Origin: Gluconacetobacter azotocaptans
Lineage (GTDB): Bacteria > Pseudomonadota > Alphaproteobacteria > Acetobacterales > Acetobacteraceae
DNA: 64,000 nt
Assembly (NCBI RefSeq): GCF_014174355.1
Contig: NZ_JABEQF010000006.1
Span: 186,001 to 250,000, forward strand
Direction: 5' to 3'
This document shows positions 30,336 to 41,019 of the stretch, piece after piece (position 1 is the first letter of the stretch; each line of letters begins with the position of its first letter). A program made the translations under genes and the position numbers. The notes beneath the pieces were generated by a model, which saw nothing but the letters and a program-made list of their open reading frames with translations, was not told the origin of the DNA and did not search any database.

Positions 30336-31516
30336 GCGCTTGATCCTTTCTGCATGTCGTCGATGACCGCATCGTCGCCGACGTGGACGCGGTGGTAGCG
30401 CGCGCCCAGGCCGGTCAGCAGTTCGTAGCCGATGGTCCCGGCGGCGGCGGCGGCCGGGTCCAGCGGGTTGTGCGGGCCGATCAGGTCCAGTGCGGTCCCG
30501 GCTTCCAGCGGGGCTTCGCCCAGGTCGGTCACGTCCACCGCCAGGCAATCCATGGAAATCCGCCCGATGACCGGCAGCTTCACCGCCGGGCGGCTAGGCA
30601 GGATGGCGATGCCGCGTCCGCCCAGCGCGCGGGGGAACCCGTCGCCGTAGCCTACGGCCAGGGTTGCGATGTGGCTGGGGCGGTGGGCGATGAAAGCCGC
30701 CCCATAGCCCACCGCCGTGCCGGGGCCGATCCATCGTGTCTGCACGACGCGGGCCTGCAGGCGCACCACCGGGCGCATGGGGTTCGGGTGGTCCGGGGTC
30801 GGGTTGATGCCGTACAGCGCCGCGCCGGGGCGCACCATGTCGAACTGCCAGTCGGGCCCCAGGAACAGGCCCGACGACGCGGCCAGGCTGGCCGGGGCGT
30901 GGGGCAGGCGCCGGCGCAGCCGCAGGAAGGCCGTGCGCTGGGCCTGGTTGGCGGGGTGCGCCGGGTCGTCGGCGCAGGCCAGGTGGCTCATGACCAGCAG
31001 GGGGGTGATGCCGGCCAGGGGGGCGGGCCGTGCCATCAGCATGTCCACATCGCCGCCCGACAGGCCGAAGCGCGACATGCCGCTGTCGACCTGCAGGGCG
31101 GCGGGCAGCGGGGTTTCCAGCCGGCGCGCCAGATCCTGCCACCGCGCGACCTGTTCCACGCTGTTCAGGACCGGCACCAGGCCCAGCCCGTGCAGGTCGG
31201 CCTCGGTCCCCGGCATGGCGCCGTTCAGGACGAAGAGAGTGCAGTCGGCCCCCAGCAGCGGGCGGATGGCCGCCCCTTCGGCCAGGTGCGCGACGAAGAA
31301 GACGCGGCAGCCGGCGGCGGCCAGAACCGGGACGATCCGCTCCGCGCCCAGCCCGTAGGCATTGGCCTTGACCGCCGCGGCGCAGGTCGTGCCGGGCCCG
31401 ACCCGGTCGCGCAGCAGGCGGTAATTGGCGGCGACGGCGCCCAGGTCGACGGTCAGCAGGCCACCGGCCCACGCGGCGGGCGGATCGGGGCGGTACTGTC
31501 GCGCACTGGGATGCAT
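30332..31516 (-). CDS. alr: Alanine racemase
   Basis: PLP-dependent enzyme of 394 residues. The PLP lysine is Lys50 in AAAVKANAYGLG, and the second catalytic base Tyr lies in GTAVGYGAAF. The C-terminal beta domain carries GRISMDCLAVDVT. It makes D-alanine for the cell wall or for DadA. Translational coupling to dadA suggests a catabolic (DadX-like) role, but no second racemase is visible here to compare. Confidence 0.93.
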   Translation of the reverse strand: MHPSARQYRPDPPAAWAGGLLTVDLGAVAANYRLLRDRVGPGTTCAAAVKANAYGLGAERIVPVLAAAGCRVFFVAHLAEGAAIRPLLGADCTLFVLNGAMPGTEADLHGLGLVPVLNSVEQVARWQDLARRLETPLPAALQVDSGMSRFGLSGGDVDMLMARPAPLAGITPLLVMSHLACADDPAHPANQAQRTAFLRLRRRLPHAPASLAASSGLFLGPDWQFDMVRPGAALYGINPTPDHPNPMRPVVRLQARVVQTRWIGPGTAVGYGAAFIAHRPSHIATLAVGYGDGFPRALGGRGIAILPSRPAVKLPVIGRISMDCLAVDVTDLGEAPLEAGTALDLIGPHNPLDPAAAAAGTIGYELLTGLGARYHRVHVGDDAVIDDMQKGSSA

Positions 31517-31626
31517 CGCGGCCTCCGAAAGGGAGAGAGCGTCATGCTATAACAGGAGCGCGAGGGGATGCCACCCCGTAGGGACGATCCGGATGCAGAA
31601 CGAGTCCGCATGCCGGGTTGGGGTCC

Positions 31627-32652
31627 TTACGCCCGGTCGGGGACGCCCTTGCTGGTGGAATATTCGAAATGCAGCGCGGTGTCGGGCCGCACGATCGGGT
31701 GGATCGCATGGGCGGCCATCGCGCCCTCGCTGAAGCCTTGCAGGATCAGCTTCAGCTTGCCGGGATAGGTCGCCACGTCACCCACCGCGAACACGCCCGG
31801 CAGGCTGGTTTCGCAGGTCGAGGGCACGACGGGGATGGTGCTGCGCACGGAATCCATGCCCCAGTGCGCGATGGGGCCGAGGTCGGTCGACAGGCCGAAG
31901 AACGGCAGCAGGCGGTTGCCCGGCAGGATACGGGTGTCGCCGTCCAGCGTCGCGACCTCCACCCCCTCAAGCGCGCCGGCGGCGCCGTGCAGGCCGTGCA
32001 GCTGGTAGGGAACGATCTTCTCGATCAGGCCGGCCGCCACGGCCTCGTCCAGCTGGCGCAGGCTTTCGGGGGCGGCGCGGAAGCGGTCGCGGCGATGCAC
32101 CAGCCAGATCTTCTCGGCGACGTCCTTCAGCGACAGCGCCCAGTCGATGGCGGAATCGCCGCCGCCGGCGATCACGATGCGCGTGCCGGCGAAATCGGCG
32201 CGGCGGCGTACATAGTACTGCACCGCGCCCGTGGCCTCGAACCCCTCGAGCCCGGCCAGCGGCGGGCGGTTGGGGCCGAACGCCCCGGCCCCGGCGGCGA
32301 CGATGACCGCGCGGGCGCGGATGGTGTCGCCGCGATCGGTGCCCAGCACGAAATCGCCCCGGTGGCCGGTCAGGCGCTCCACCCGCCGGCCCAGCAGGCG
32401 CGGCACGTCGAAGGGCGCGATCTGCCTGTCCAGCGCCTCGACCAGTGCCGCGCCTTCGATCGCCGGATGGGCGGGAATGTCGTAGATCGGCTTTTCGGGA
32501 TACAGCGCGGCGCACTGGCCCCCGACCTCGTCCAGGGCGTCCAGCAGCACGCAGTTCAGCTTCAGCATGCCGCATTCGAACGCCGCGAACAGGCCGGTGG
32601 GGCCGGCGCCGATGATGGCGACATCGGTCGAAAGGGAAGAGGCGTCCGTCAT
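31627..32652 (-). CDS. Ferredoxin/flavodoxin-NADP+ reductase, thioredoxin reductase-like type
   Basis: Flavoprotein of 341 residues. The FAD motif IIGAGPTGLFAAFECG is at the N-terminus and the NADPH motif VIAGGGDSAIDWALSL is central. The C-terminal FAVGDVATYPGKLKLILQGFSEGA closes the FAD site. The CXXC redox pair of true thioredoxin reductases is absent, which marks the YumC-like ferredoxin-NADP+ reductases. It could feed electrons to ferredoxins, possibly including those for nitrogen fixation, although it lies 13 kb from the nif genes. Confidence 0.88.
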   Translation of the reverse strand: MTDASSLSTDVAIIGAGPTGLFAAFECGMLKLNCVLLDALDEVGGQCAALYPEKPIYDIPAHPAIEGAALVEALDRQIAPFDVPRLLGRRVERLTGHRGDFVLGTDRGDTIRARAVIVAAGAGAFGPNRPPLAGLEGFEATGAVQYYVRRRADFAGTRIVIAGGGDSAIDWALSLKDVAEKIWLVHRRDRFRAAPESLRQLDEAVAAGLIEKIVPYQLHGLHGAAGALEGVEVATLDGDTRILPGNRLLPFFGLSTDLGPIAHWGMDSVRSTIPVVPSTCETSLPGVFAVGDVATYPGKLKLILQGFSEGAMAAHAIHPIVRPDTALHFEYSTSKGVPDRA

Positions 32653-32768
32653 GGTCGAAATCCGTACTCCGGGGCGGGTCGATACTCGGCAAGGGTTGTG
32701 CGGCCTGCGCGGGCCGAGCGCAAGCGTGGCCCTTGTGCCGGCGGTGGCGCCGCGCGCAGAATGCGGGC

Positions 32769-33254
32769 ATGAAACCGCTTGTCATCATGCTGCCCGACCA
32801 GGGGGCGACCGAGGATCTGGCGCGCGCCGTCGCCGGGGTGTCGGCGGCCGGTGACGCCATCCTGCTGTCGGGCGTGCTCGGCGCGGGCAAGACCGTGTTT
32901 TCCCGCGCCTTCCTGCGCGCGGCCTGCGATGACGCGGACATGGAGGTGCCCAGCCCGTCCTATACGCTGGTGCAGACCTACGATGCGGCGTCGGGTGCCG
33001 TTTCGCATTTCGACCTCTGGCGCCTCGACGGCCCCGACGCGCTGCACGAACTGGGCTGGGACGATGCGTGCGAGGGGATCGTGCTGGTGGAATGGCCCGA
33101 TCGGCTGGCGGAACTGACGCCCCCCGACGCCCTGCGGATCGAGATCCGGGTCATGGACGATGGTGGGCGGCAGGCGGTGCTGGAAGGCTGGGACGGCCGC
33201 CCCGTGATGGCGGCCCTGGCGGCGGCCCAGGGGGAAGGGCGGACAGGCACATGA
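32769..33254 (+). CDS. tsaE: tRNA threonylcarbamoyladenosine biosynthesis ATPase TsaE
   Basis: A protein of 161 residues. The P-loop is GVLGAGKTVFSRAF, followed by PSPSYTLVQTY and the HFDLWRL and VEWPDRL motifs of the TsaE family. It works with TsaB and TsaD to make t6A37 in ANN-reading tRNAs. It is the first gene of a chain in which every junction down to addA is an ATGA overlap. Confidence 0.93.
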   Translation: MKPLVIMLPDQGATEDLARAVAGVSAAGDAILLSGVLGAGKTVFSRAFLRAACDDADMEVPSPSYTLVQTYDAASGAVSHFDLWRLDGPDALHELGWDDACEGIVLVEWPDRLAELTPPDALRIEIRVMDDGGRQAVLEGWDGRPVMAALAAAQGEGRTGT

Positions 33255-34021
33255 GCATCCCCGTTCCCGATCGCGCCATGGTCTTCGCCGCCGGGGTGGG
33301 CGGGCGGATGCGTCCGCTGACCGAGACGACGGCCAAGCCGCTGCTGCAGGTCGACGGGCGCAGCATCCTGGACCACGTTCTGGACCGGCTGGACGGCGCG
33401 GGCGTGCGTGACGTCGTGGTCAATGTGTTCTGGCAGGCCGACCGCGTGGCGGCGGTGCTGCGTGCCCGCGCGGCCGCAGGTTCTGGCCCGCGCGCCGCGA
33501 TCCGGCGCGAGGACGCCTTGCTGGAAACCGGGGGCAGCGCCGCCGCCGCGCTGCGCGAGGGGGATCTGGGCCCCGATCCGTTCTTCCTGCTGAACGGCGA
33601 TTCGGTCTGGTTGAACGGCCCGGTTCCCGCCTTGCGGCGGCTGGCGGCGGCCTTCGATCCGGCGCGGATGGACGCGCTGCTGCTGCTGGCGCGGGTGACC
33701 CGCGCGGTGGGCGAGGTCGGGCGCGGGGATTTCACGCTGGACCCCACCGGCATCCTGGGCCGTCCGTCCGAAAGGGCGATGACGCCTTATGTCTTCACCG
33801 GCGTGCAGATTGCGACACCGGCCCTGTTCGCGGATGCGCCGGCGGGGGGCTTCAGCATGAATGCGCTGTGGGACCGGGCGATCGGGCGGGGGCGGCTGGC
33901 GGGCATCGTGCATGACGGGCTGTGGTGCCATCTGTCCCGCCCGCAGGACCTGGAGGCCGCGACGCACGCCCTGCGCACCGCGCGCGACCCGGACGCGGCG
34001 AACAGGGATGGGGCCGTATGA
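33251..34021 (+). CDS. murU: MurU-like nucleotidyltransferase
   Basis: Sugar-phosphate nucleotidyltransferase of 256 residues. The motif MVFAAGVGGRMRPLTETTAKPLLQV is the nucleotide and Mg site, and LLNGDSVW carries the metal-binding Asp. The position after tsaE fits N-acetylmuramate-1-phosphate uridylyltransferase of the cell-wall recycling shunt. The sugar kinase AmgK, usually encoded between tsaE and murU, is missing here. The family can also be annotated as mannose-1-phosphate guanylyltransferase. Confidence 0.82.
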   Translation: MSIPVPDRAMVFAAGVGGRMRPLTETTAKPLLQVDGRSILDHVLDRLDGAGVRDVVVNVFWQADRVAAVLRARAAAGSGPRAAIRREDALLETGGSAAAALREGDLGPDPFFLLNGDSVWLNGPVPALRRLAAAFDPARMDALLLLARVTRAVGEVGRGDFTLDPTGILGRPSERAMTPYVFTGVQIATPALFADAPAGGFSMNALWDRAIGRGRLAGIVHDGLWCHLSRPQDLEAATHALRTARDPDAANRDGAV

Positions 34022-37000
34022 CCCGTGTGGTCACGATCCCGCCGCATGTCCCGTTTCTGGATCAGGTCGCGGCCCGCTGGATGGCCGAGGTGGGGGATGA
34101 CCCGCAGCGCACCGGGCTGGGGCTGATCCTGCTGCCCAGCCGGCGCGCCGCCCGTGCGCTGACCGAGGCCTTTCTGCGCCGGAGCGACGGCCGCGCCCTG
34201 CTGCTGCCGCGTATCGCCGCGATCGGTGCGCTGGACGAGGCCGGACTGGCGCTGTCGGGGCTGGAGGCCCTGGATCTGCCGCCGCCGGTCGAGCCGCTGC
34301 GCCGCCTGACCACCCTGACATGGCTGATCCTGCAAGTGGGCCAGGCGTTCGGCGACGTGCGGACGGTGGACCAGGCCTGGCCGCTGGCCGAGGCGCTGGC
34401 CGCCCTGATGGACGAGGCCGAGTGGGCGGAATGCGACCTGGCCGAGCGCCTGCCGGCGGCGGCCGAGGGCGATTTCGCGGAACATTGGCAACAGACGCTG
34501 AAATTCCTGGCGATCGTCACCGACGTCTGGCCGGCGTGGCTGGCGGAACAGGGGGTGATGAACCCGGTCGCGCGCCAGGTGGCGCTGCTGCACGCGCAGG
34601 CGCGGCGGTGGCATGCCGCCCCCCTGCCGGCGGACGAACGGGTGTGGGCCGTGGGCTTTACCGACGCCATGCCCTCCGCCGCCGCGATGCTGGGCGCGGT
34701 GCTGGCCATGCCGTCGGGGCGGCTGGTGCTGCCCTGGGTCGATCTGTCGCTGGATGAGGCGGTGTGGTCGGCCCTGCCGGACGGCCATCCGCAGGCCGGT
34801 ACGGCGCGGTTGCTGGCCGAAATGGGGCAGGACCGCACGGCCCTTGGGGTGTGGGACGACCCGCCGGGCGGCGGCGCGCCGGGGTGTCCTGTGGTCCGGG
34901 GCGACGTGCTGGGCCGCGCGCTGCTGCCGGCGGAGGCGTTGGGCGCGTGGCTGCACGACCCGGCGCCGGTGGACCTGACGGGCCTGTCGATCCTGCGCGC
35001 CGCCGACCAGCAGGAGGAAGCGGCCGCCATTGCGCTGGTGCTGCGCCAGGCGATCGCCGTGCCCGGCCGGCGCGCGGCGCTGGTGACGCCGGATCGCGGG
35101 TTGGCCGGGCGCGTGGCGGTCGAACTGGCGCGCTGGGGCGTGGTGGCCGACGACAGCGCGGGCGAACCGCTGGGCGCCACCCCGCAGGCGGCGTTCCTGC
35201 GCCTGGTCGTGCGGGCGGTCACGGCCGGCCTGTCGCCGGTGGCGCTGCTGTCGTTGCTGAAGCACCCGCTGACGGCCTGCGGCCTGTCGCCGGGGGCCTG
35301 CCGCGCCTCGGCCCGGTTGCTGGAGCGCGTGCTGCTGCGCGGGCCGGCCCCCCGGCCCGGCATCGGCGGGCTGCGCGAGGCGCTGGCGCGCGGGCGCGAC
35401 GACCCGCACGGGGCGCTGGCCGACCGACCGGACGCGCCGGAAGATCTGGGCGGATTCCTCGAGCGCGTGGAACGTGCCCTGGCGCCCTTGCAGGCCTGCG
35501 TCGAGGGGGGCTCGATGCCGGTCGCCGACATGCTGGCCGGGCTGGTGGAAGCCGCCGAGGCGCTGGCCGGAACCGAGGAGCAGATGGGTGCCGACCGGCT
35601 GTGGTCGGGCGAGGAAGGCAATGCGCTGGGGCAGCATCTGGCCGGGCTGATCGCGTTCTGCGACATTTTGCCGCCGCAGCGCGCCGACGTGCTGGATGGG
35701 CTGCTGGCCGCGTCGATGGCCGGGCTGGTGGTGCGGTCGCGCCGGGCCCTGCGCGGCCGGAACGAGGCGGCGGTGCATCCGCGCATTTTCATCTGGGGCC
35801 TGATGGAGGCCCGTCTGCAGGCGGTGGAGCAGGTCGTGCTGGGCGGCCTGGTCGAAACCGCCTGGCCCCCCGCCACCGACCCCGGCCCGTGGATGAGCCG
35901 CCCGATGCGCGCGCGCGCCGGCCTGCCGTCCCCCGAGCGGGCGATCGGGCAGGCGGCGCACGATTTCGTGGCCTGCGCCTGCGCGGCGCCGCAGGTGGTG
36001 CTGTCCGTCCCCGGCCGGCGCGAGGGCGCGCCCGCCGTCCCCGCGCGCTGGCTGGTCCGGCTGGAGGCGTTCCTGTCGGGGCGGGGGCAGTCGGTGCCGG
36101 CGCATCCGGCCCTGTCGTGGCTGTCGCGCCTGGACCGGCCGGTGGGCGCGCCCCGGCCCGTCGCGCCGCCCCGGCCGTGCCCGCCCGTCGCCTGGCGTCC
36201 CCGCGTCCTGGCGGTTACCGAGATCGAGACCTGGATGCGCGACCCCTATGCGATCTATGCGCGGCGGGTCCTGGGGTTGCGGCGCCTGCCGGACCTGGAG
36301 GAGGCGGCGGATGCCGCCGATTACGGCACCATCGTCCATGACGCGCTGGACCGCTGGTTCGCCCTGGGGCCGGAGGTCTGGGCCGGCGACCCCGAGGACG
36401 GGCTGCGGCGGCTGTTTCTGGAGCATCTGGCCGACGCGCGGCTGCGCCCGGCGCTGGCGGCATGGTGGGCGCCGCGCCTGGCGCGCATCGCCGGCTGGGT
36501 GGCGCGCGAGGAAGCCGCGCGCCGCGCCGACGGCCCGCCCGAACTGGTGCGGACCGAACAGAAGGGGCGCGTGGTGCTGAAGGGTTTTGCCGGGGGCGAC
36601 TTCACGTTGCAGGGCCGGGCCGATCGGGTCGACCTGGACCGGCAGGGGCAACTGGCCCTGTTCGATTACAAGACCGGCACCCTGCCCCGGCGCAAGAGCG
36701 TCATCGCCGGCTGGTCGTCGCAACTGGTGCTGGAGGCGGCGATGATGGAACGCGGCGGTTTCGGGCCGGACCTGACAGGTCGGGCCGGGGAACTGATCTA
36801 TTGGCGGCTGACCGGCGGGTACGAACCCGGCGAGGCGCTGCCGGTGGCGTCGGGCGAGGAACTGGCCGATCTGGTCGCCGCCTGCTGGCTGAATCTGCGC
36901 GGCATGATCGCGACCTATGACGAGGTGGAACAGCCTTACCTGTCCCATCCGTATCCCGACGAGGGGCCGCGTTTCGCCGATTACGCGCAACTGGCCCGCG

Positions 37001-37041
37001 TCGCGGAATGGAGCGCCGCCCGCGACGAGGGCGGGGCATGA
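34018..37041 (+). CDS. addB: Double-strand break repair protein AddB
   Basis: A protein of 1007 residues of the alphaproteobacterial AddB type. The N-terminal helicase-like half is degenerate. The C-terminal PD-(D/E)XK nuclease has the GRADRVDLD and LALFDYKTG segments with the catalytic Asp and Lys. With AddA it resects DNA ends for RecA loading. The ATG at 34018 overlaps the murU stop. Confidence 0.93.
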   Translation: MTRVVTIPPHVPFLDQVAARWMAEVGDDPQRTGLGLILLPSRRAARALTEAFLRRSDGRALLLPRIAAIGALDEAGLALSGLEALDLPPPVEPLRRLTTLTWLILQVGQAFGDVRTVDQAWPLAEALAALMDEAEWAECDLAERLPAAAEGDFAEHWQQTLKFLAIVTDVWPAWLAEQGVMNPVARQVALLHAQARRWHAAPLPADERVWAVGFTDAMPSAAAMLGAVLAMPSGRLVLPWVDLSLDEAVWSALPDGHPQAGTARLLAEMGQDRTALGVWDDPPGGGAPGCPVVRGDVLGRALLPAEALGAWLHDPAPVDLTGLSILRAADQQEEAAAIALVLRQAIAVPGRRAALVTPDRGLAGRVAVELARWGVVADDSAGEPLGATPQAAFLRLVVRAVTAGLSPVALLSLLKHPLTACGLSPGACRASARLLERVLLRGPAPRPGIGGLREALARGRDDPHGALADRPDAPEDLGGFLERVERALAPLQACVEGGSMPVADMLAGLVEAAEALAGTEEQMGADRLWSGEEGNALGQHLAGLIAFCDILPPQRADVLDGLLAASMAGLVVRSRRALRGRNEAAVHPRIFIWGLMEARLQAVEQVVLGGLVETAWPPATDPGPWMSRPMRARAGLPSPERAIGQAAHDFVACACAAPQVVLSVPGRREGAPAVPARWLVRLEAFLSGRGQSVPAHPALSWLSRLDRPVGAPRPVAPPRPCPPVAWRPRVLAVTEIETWMRDPYAIYARRVLGLRRLPDLEEAADAADYGTIVHDALDRWFALGPEVWAGDPEDGLRRLFLEHLADARLRPALAAWWAPRLARIAGWVAREEAARRADGPPELVRTEQKGRVVLKGFAGGDFTLQGRADRVDLDRQGQLALFDYKTGTLPRRKSVIAGWSSQLVLEAAMMERGGFGPDLTGRAGELIYWRLTGGYEPGEALPVASGEELADLVAACWLNLRGMIATYDEVEQPYLSHPYPDEGPRFADYAQLARVAEWSAARDEGGA

Positions 37042-40000
37042 GCCCGCGCGACGCCATCGAACTGGCCAACACCCGCCAGGCCGAGGCTTCCGACCCCGAG
37101 GCCTCGGTCTTCGTCTCGGCCTCGGCGGGCAGCGGCAAGACCAAGCTGCTGATCGACCGGCTGCTGCGCCTGATGCTGCCGCGCCTGACGCCCGACGGCA
37201 CGCTGGCGGCGGGGTCCGACCCCGCGCGGATCCAGTGCCTGACTTTCACCAAGGCGGCGGCGGCCGAGATGGCGATCCGCCTGCAGAATCGCCTGGGAAA
37301 ATGGGTCACCCTGTCCGACGCGGCGCTGGACGCCGAACTGGCCGGCCTGTCGGTCCCGCCGGGCGAAGACACGCGGCAGGCCGCGCGGGAATTGTTCGCC
37401 CGGGTGCTGGACCTGCCGGGCGGGATGCGGATCGGCACGATCCATGCCTTCTGCCAGTCGCTGCTGCGCCGCTTCCCCGTCGAGGCCGCGATCAGCCCGC
37501 ATTTCACGCTGGTCGAGGATACGGACGCCCGGCTGGCGATGGGCGAGGCGGTCGAGGCCGTGGTGGGCGATGGAGGGGAGGCGGTCGCGACCCTTGCCGG
37601 GCAGATCGGGGCGGCGGATTTCGCCCGGCTGGTCGGCGGCCTTCAGGCGCGGCCGCGGCAGATGCAGCCGGTCATCCAGGCGATGGACGGCGATCGTGCC
37701 GGGGTGGACGCCGCCCTGATGCGGGTGCTGGGGGTGCGGACGCGCGACGCCGCCGCCCTGCGCCGCGCGGCCTGTGCCGATGTGCCGGACGAGGGCGGCC
37801 TGCGCGACATGCTGCGGATCGTGGCGGAGCAGGGCGCGGCCACCGTGCGGCGGGCCGCCACGGCCATGCTGGACTGGCTGGCCCTGCCGGTCGAGGTGCG
37901 GGCCGCGCGCTGGGACGTCTGGCGCACGGCCCTGGTGAAGCAGGACGGCGAGCCGCGCAAGCGCGGCGGCCTGAACCCCAAGCTGGACGACAGCCGGCCC
38001 GAGATCGGTGACGCCCTGCTGGCCGAGGCCGCGCGCATCATCGCGGTGGACGAGGAATGCCGCGCCATCGCCATCCTGCGCGTCAGCGCGGCCCTGCTGG
38101 ATGTCGCGGCCCCGGTGCTGCGCCGTTATGCCGAGCGCAAGCGGGGGCGCGGGCTGGTCGATTACGACGACCTGATCGAACGGACGCTGGACCTGCTGAA
38201 GGATCCGGGCGCGGCGTGGGTGCTGTACAAGCTCGATGGCGGAATCGACCATCTGCTGCTGGACGAGGTGCAGGATACCTCGCCCGACCAGTGGGCGATC
38301 GCGGGCGGGCTGACGTCCGAATTCTTCGCCGGCGAGGCCACGCGCGATGCCGCGGCGCCCCCGCGCACGCTGTTCGCGGTGGGCGATTACAAGCAGTCGA
38401 TCTATTCGTTCCAGGGCGCGGACCCGGCGGCCTTCCGGCACTGGCGGCAATTGTTCCGCCAGCGGGTGGAGCAGGCGCGCTGCCCGTGGAAGGAACCGGC
38501 GCTGACCGTGTCCTTTCGCTCCACCGCGCCGGTCCTGAAACTGGTGGACAGCGTGTTCGCCCTGCCTGACGCCGCACGCGGGCTGGTGGAAGGCGACGCG
38601 GGCGTGCCCGGCCATCTGTCCGCCCGGCCGGGGCAGGGCGGGCGGGTGGAACTGTGGCCCCTGACGCCGGTCGAGGACGGGGCGGAGGACGCCAATCCAT
38701 GGATCGCCCCGCTGGAAAACGGGGGCCAGTCCACGGCGGCGCAGCGCCTGGCCGACAGCCTGGCGGCCTGGGTCGTCGCCGAATTGCGGCGCCCCCCCGC
38801 GGCGGGCGAGGCGCCGCTGACGCCGGGCGACATCCTGGTGCTGGTGCCGAAGCGGTCGAATTTCGTCCGGGCGCTGATCCGCGCGCTGAAGACGCAGGAC
38901 GTGCCGGTGGCGACCCTGGTGCGCACCGGACTGGTGGACCAGGTGGCGGTGCAGGACCTGATGGCCCTGTGCGACGCGCTGCTGCTGCCGCAGGACGATT
39001 TGACCCTGGCCTGCGTCCTGACCTCGCCGCTGGGCGGTGTCGCGGACGACAGCCTGATGGAATTGTCGGCCGGGCGCGGGGGGCGGCCGCTGTGGGCCGT
39101 GCTGCGTGAACGGCACGGCGAGCGGGCGGACTGGCGGGCGGCCTGGACGATGCTGGACCGCCTGTTCCGGCATGTCGATTACGCGTCGCCCTACGGCCTG
39201 CTGTCCGAGGCGCTGGGACCGCTGGGCGGCCGGGCGCGCCTGCTGGCCCGGCTGGGCCCCGAGGCCGCCGAGCCCGTGGACGAACTGCTGTCGGCGGCTC
39301 TGCGGTATGAATCGCTGCATCCGGCGTCGTTGCAGGGCTTCCTGCACTGGCTGCGCGCATCGGCCGAAACGGTGAAGCGCGAGCCCGACGCCGCCGCCGA
39401 CATGGTGCGCGTCATGACCGCCCACGGCGCCAAGGGGTTGCAGGCGCGGCTGGTGATCCTGCCCGACACGGTGGGCGTGGCGAAATTCGACGGCGGCGTG
39501 GTCTGGGCGCGGGACGAAGACAGCGGGCTGGATGTGCCGCTGTGGGTGCCGCGCGCCGAAATGGCGACGGGCACCACGCGGGAGTTGCAGCAGACCCTCC
39601 GCGCGGCGGCGATCGAGGAATATAACCGCCTGCTCTATGTCGCGCTGACCCGGGCCAGCGACCGGCTGGTGATCTGCGGCTGGCAGCAGAAGCGCACCGT
39701 GGCGGACGATAGCTGGTACGCGCTCTGCCGGGCCGGCTTCGTGCAGGCGGGGGCCGAGGAACGGCCCTTCGACCTGGACTGGGGCGGCAGTTGCCTGGTG
39801 TTGGAAGAGGTCGCATCGGCGCCGTCCAGCGAACGCCCGGCGGAGCGCGGCGATATCGCCCCGGTCGATCTGCCGGAGTGGATGGGGCGCGCGCCGGACT
39901 GGGTGGCCCGGCCGCCGGCGCCGGAATCGCCGCTGTTGCGTCCGCTGGTGCCCAGCCGGCCCGATGACGCGCCCCTGGGGCCGCAGCCCGCCGTCCGCTC

Positions 40001-40622
40001 GCCCCTGGCGGTGGTGGGCGCGCGCCGGCCGGCCGCGCGCGAGCAGGCCCTGCGCCGGGGGCAGCTTGTCCATGCGCTGCTGCAATATCTGCCCGACCTG
40101 CCGGCGGCGCGGCGCGCGGAAGTGGCGCGCGGCTGGCTGGCGCGGCCGGGCAATGCGCTGGACCGGGCGGACCAGCAGCGGATCGTGACGCAGGTTCTGG
40201 CGGTGATGGACGATGCGCGGATCGCGCCGCTGTTCGGTCCGGGCAGCCGGTCGGAACAGCCGCTGGCCGGGGTGGCCGGCGGGTCGGTGATCGTGGGGCA
40301 GGTCGACCGCATGGTGGTCCGCCCCGACGCCGTCTGGCTGTGCGATTTCAAGACCAACCGTCTGCCGCCCGCCGACGTCGCCGCGACGCCGGTGCTGTAC
40401 CTGCGGCAGATGGCGTCGTACCGTGCCCTGTTGACGGCCCTCTATCCGGGCCGGCCGGTTCGGTGCACGCTGGTCTGGACCGAGGAGGTCCGGATTACGA
40501 TCCTGCCCGATTCGCTGCTGGAGCGTCATGCCCCCGGCGCCGGGGGGCCGGACGCCGGCAATCTTGAAACAGGACCGTCAGGCTGCCATGTCCTGACGAA
40601 GTCGTCGGAACCCGAGGAGTGA
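37038..40622 (+). CDS. addA: Double-strand break repair helicase/nuclease AddA
   Basis: UvrD-like helicase of 1194 residues with a C-terminal nuclease. Walker A is [12 protein letters not shown] near residue 32. The motif [13 protein letters not shown] is motif [19 protein letters not shown] is motif III, and [11 protein letters not shown] is motif V. The nuclease site is LCDFKTNR near the C-terminus. It overlaps addB by 4 bp and is followed by trxA. Confidence 0.95.
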   Translation: MSPRDAIELANTRQAEASDPEASVFVSASAGSGKTKLLIDRLLRLMLPRLTPDGTLAAGSDPARIQCLTFTKAAAAEMAIRLQNRLGKWVTLSDAALDAELAGLSVPPGEDTRQAARELFARVLDLPGGMRIGTIHAFCQSLLRRFPVEAAISPHFTLVEDTDARLAMGEAVEAVVGDGGEAVATLAGQIGAADFARLVGGLQARPRQMQPVIQAMDGDRAGVDAALMRVLGVRTRDAAALRRAACADVPDEGGLRDMLRIVAEQGAATVRRAATAMLDWLALPVEVRAARWDVWRTALVKQDGEPRKRGGLNPKLDDSRPEIGDALLAEAARIIAVDEECRAIAILRVSAALLDVAAPVLRRYAERKRGRGLVDYDDLIERTLDLLKDPGAAWVLYKLDGGIDHLLLDEVQDTSPDQWAIAGGLTSEFFAGEATRDAAAPPRTLFAVGDYKQSIYSFQGADPAAFRHWRQLFRQRVEQARCPWKEPALTVSFRSTAPVLKLVDSVFALPDAARGLVEGDAGVPGHLSARPGQGGRVELWPLTPVEDGAEDANPWIAPLENGGQSTAAQRLADSLAAWVVAELRRPPAAGEAPLTPGDILVLVPKRSNFVRALIRALKTQDVPVATLVRTGLVDQVAVQDLMALCDALLLPQDDLTLACVLTSPLGGVADDSLMELSAGRGGRPLWAVLRERHGERADWRAAWTMLDRLFRHVDYASPYGLLSEALGPLGGRARLLARLGPEAAEPVDELLSAALRYESLHPASLQGFLHWLRASAETVKREPDAAADMVRVMTAHGAKGLQARLVILPDTVGVAKFDGGVVWARDEDSGLDVPLWVPRAEMATGTTRELQQTLRAAAIEEYNRLLYVALTRASDRLVICGWQQKRTVADDSWYALCRAGFVQAGAEERPFDLDWGGSCLVLEEVASAPSSERPAERGDIAPVDLPEWMGRAPDWVARPPAPESPLLRPLVPSRPDDAPLGPQPAVRSPLAVVGARRPAAREQALRRGQLVHALLQYLPDLPAARRAEVARGWLARPGNALDRADQQRIVTQVLAVMDDARIAPLFGPGSRSEQPLAGVAGGSVIVGQVDRMVVRPDAVWLCDFKTNRLPPADVAATPVLYLRQMASYRALLTALYPGRPVRCTLVWTEEVRITILPDSLLERHAPGAGGPDAGNLETGPSGCHVLTKSSEPEE

Positions 40623-40626
40623 TGTG

Positions 40627-40953
40627 ATGAGTGAAAATACCGTGGCCGTCAGCGACGCCACCTTCAAGGACCAGGTGCTGGAGGCCGACGGGCCGGTGCT
40701 GGTGGATTTCTGGGCCGAATGGTGCGGGCCGTGCAAGATGATCGCCCCGGCGCTGGACGAGATCGGCGCCGAATTCAAGGGCAAGCTGACTGTCGCGAAG
40801 GTGAATATCGACGACAACCCGACAACGCCGAACAAATATGCCGTGCGCGGCATTCCGACGCTGATCCTGTTCAAGAACGGCCAGCCAGCGGCGACCAAGG
40901 TCGGCGCGATGCCCAAGAGCCAGCTCAAGGACTGGGTCAAGAGCAGCCTGTAA
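40627..40953 (+). CDS. trxA: Thioredoxin
   Basis: Classic thioredoxin of 108 residues with the redox pair Cys33/Cys36 in [10 protein letters not shown] and the cis-proline loop RGIPTLILF. It is the last gene of the tsaE-murU-addBA-trxA group, an arrangement shared by many alphaproteobacteria. Confidence 0.97.
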   Translation: MSENTVAVSDATFKDQVLEADGPVLVDFWAEWCGPCKMIAPALDEIGAEFKGKLTVAKVNIDDNPTTPNKYAVRGIPTLILFKNGQPAATKVGAMPKSQLKDWVKSSL

Positions 40954-40960
40954 TCCGGTC

Positions 40961-40989
40961 CCGGCATGGTGTGTCAGACACCATGCCGG
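40961..40989. terminator. Hairpin between trxA and the iron operon
   Basis: A perfect 12-bp stem (CCGGCATGGTGT/ACACCATGCCGG) with a 5-nt loop lies between two convergent genes. It has no T-run on either side, so it may be a stability element or a weak terminator. Confidence 0.55.
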
Positions 40990-41019
40990 CCGTCCTGGAC
41001 AGGGTCGTGAACCGGCCGT

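Noticed and set aside
33787-40529. Very long minus-strand frames opposite murU, addB and addA
   Set aside because: They are antisense shadows of well-identified genes, with low-complexity composition and no ribosome sites.
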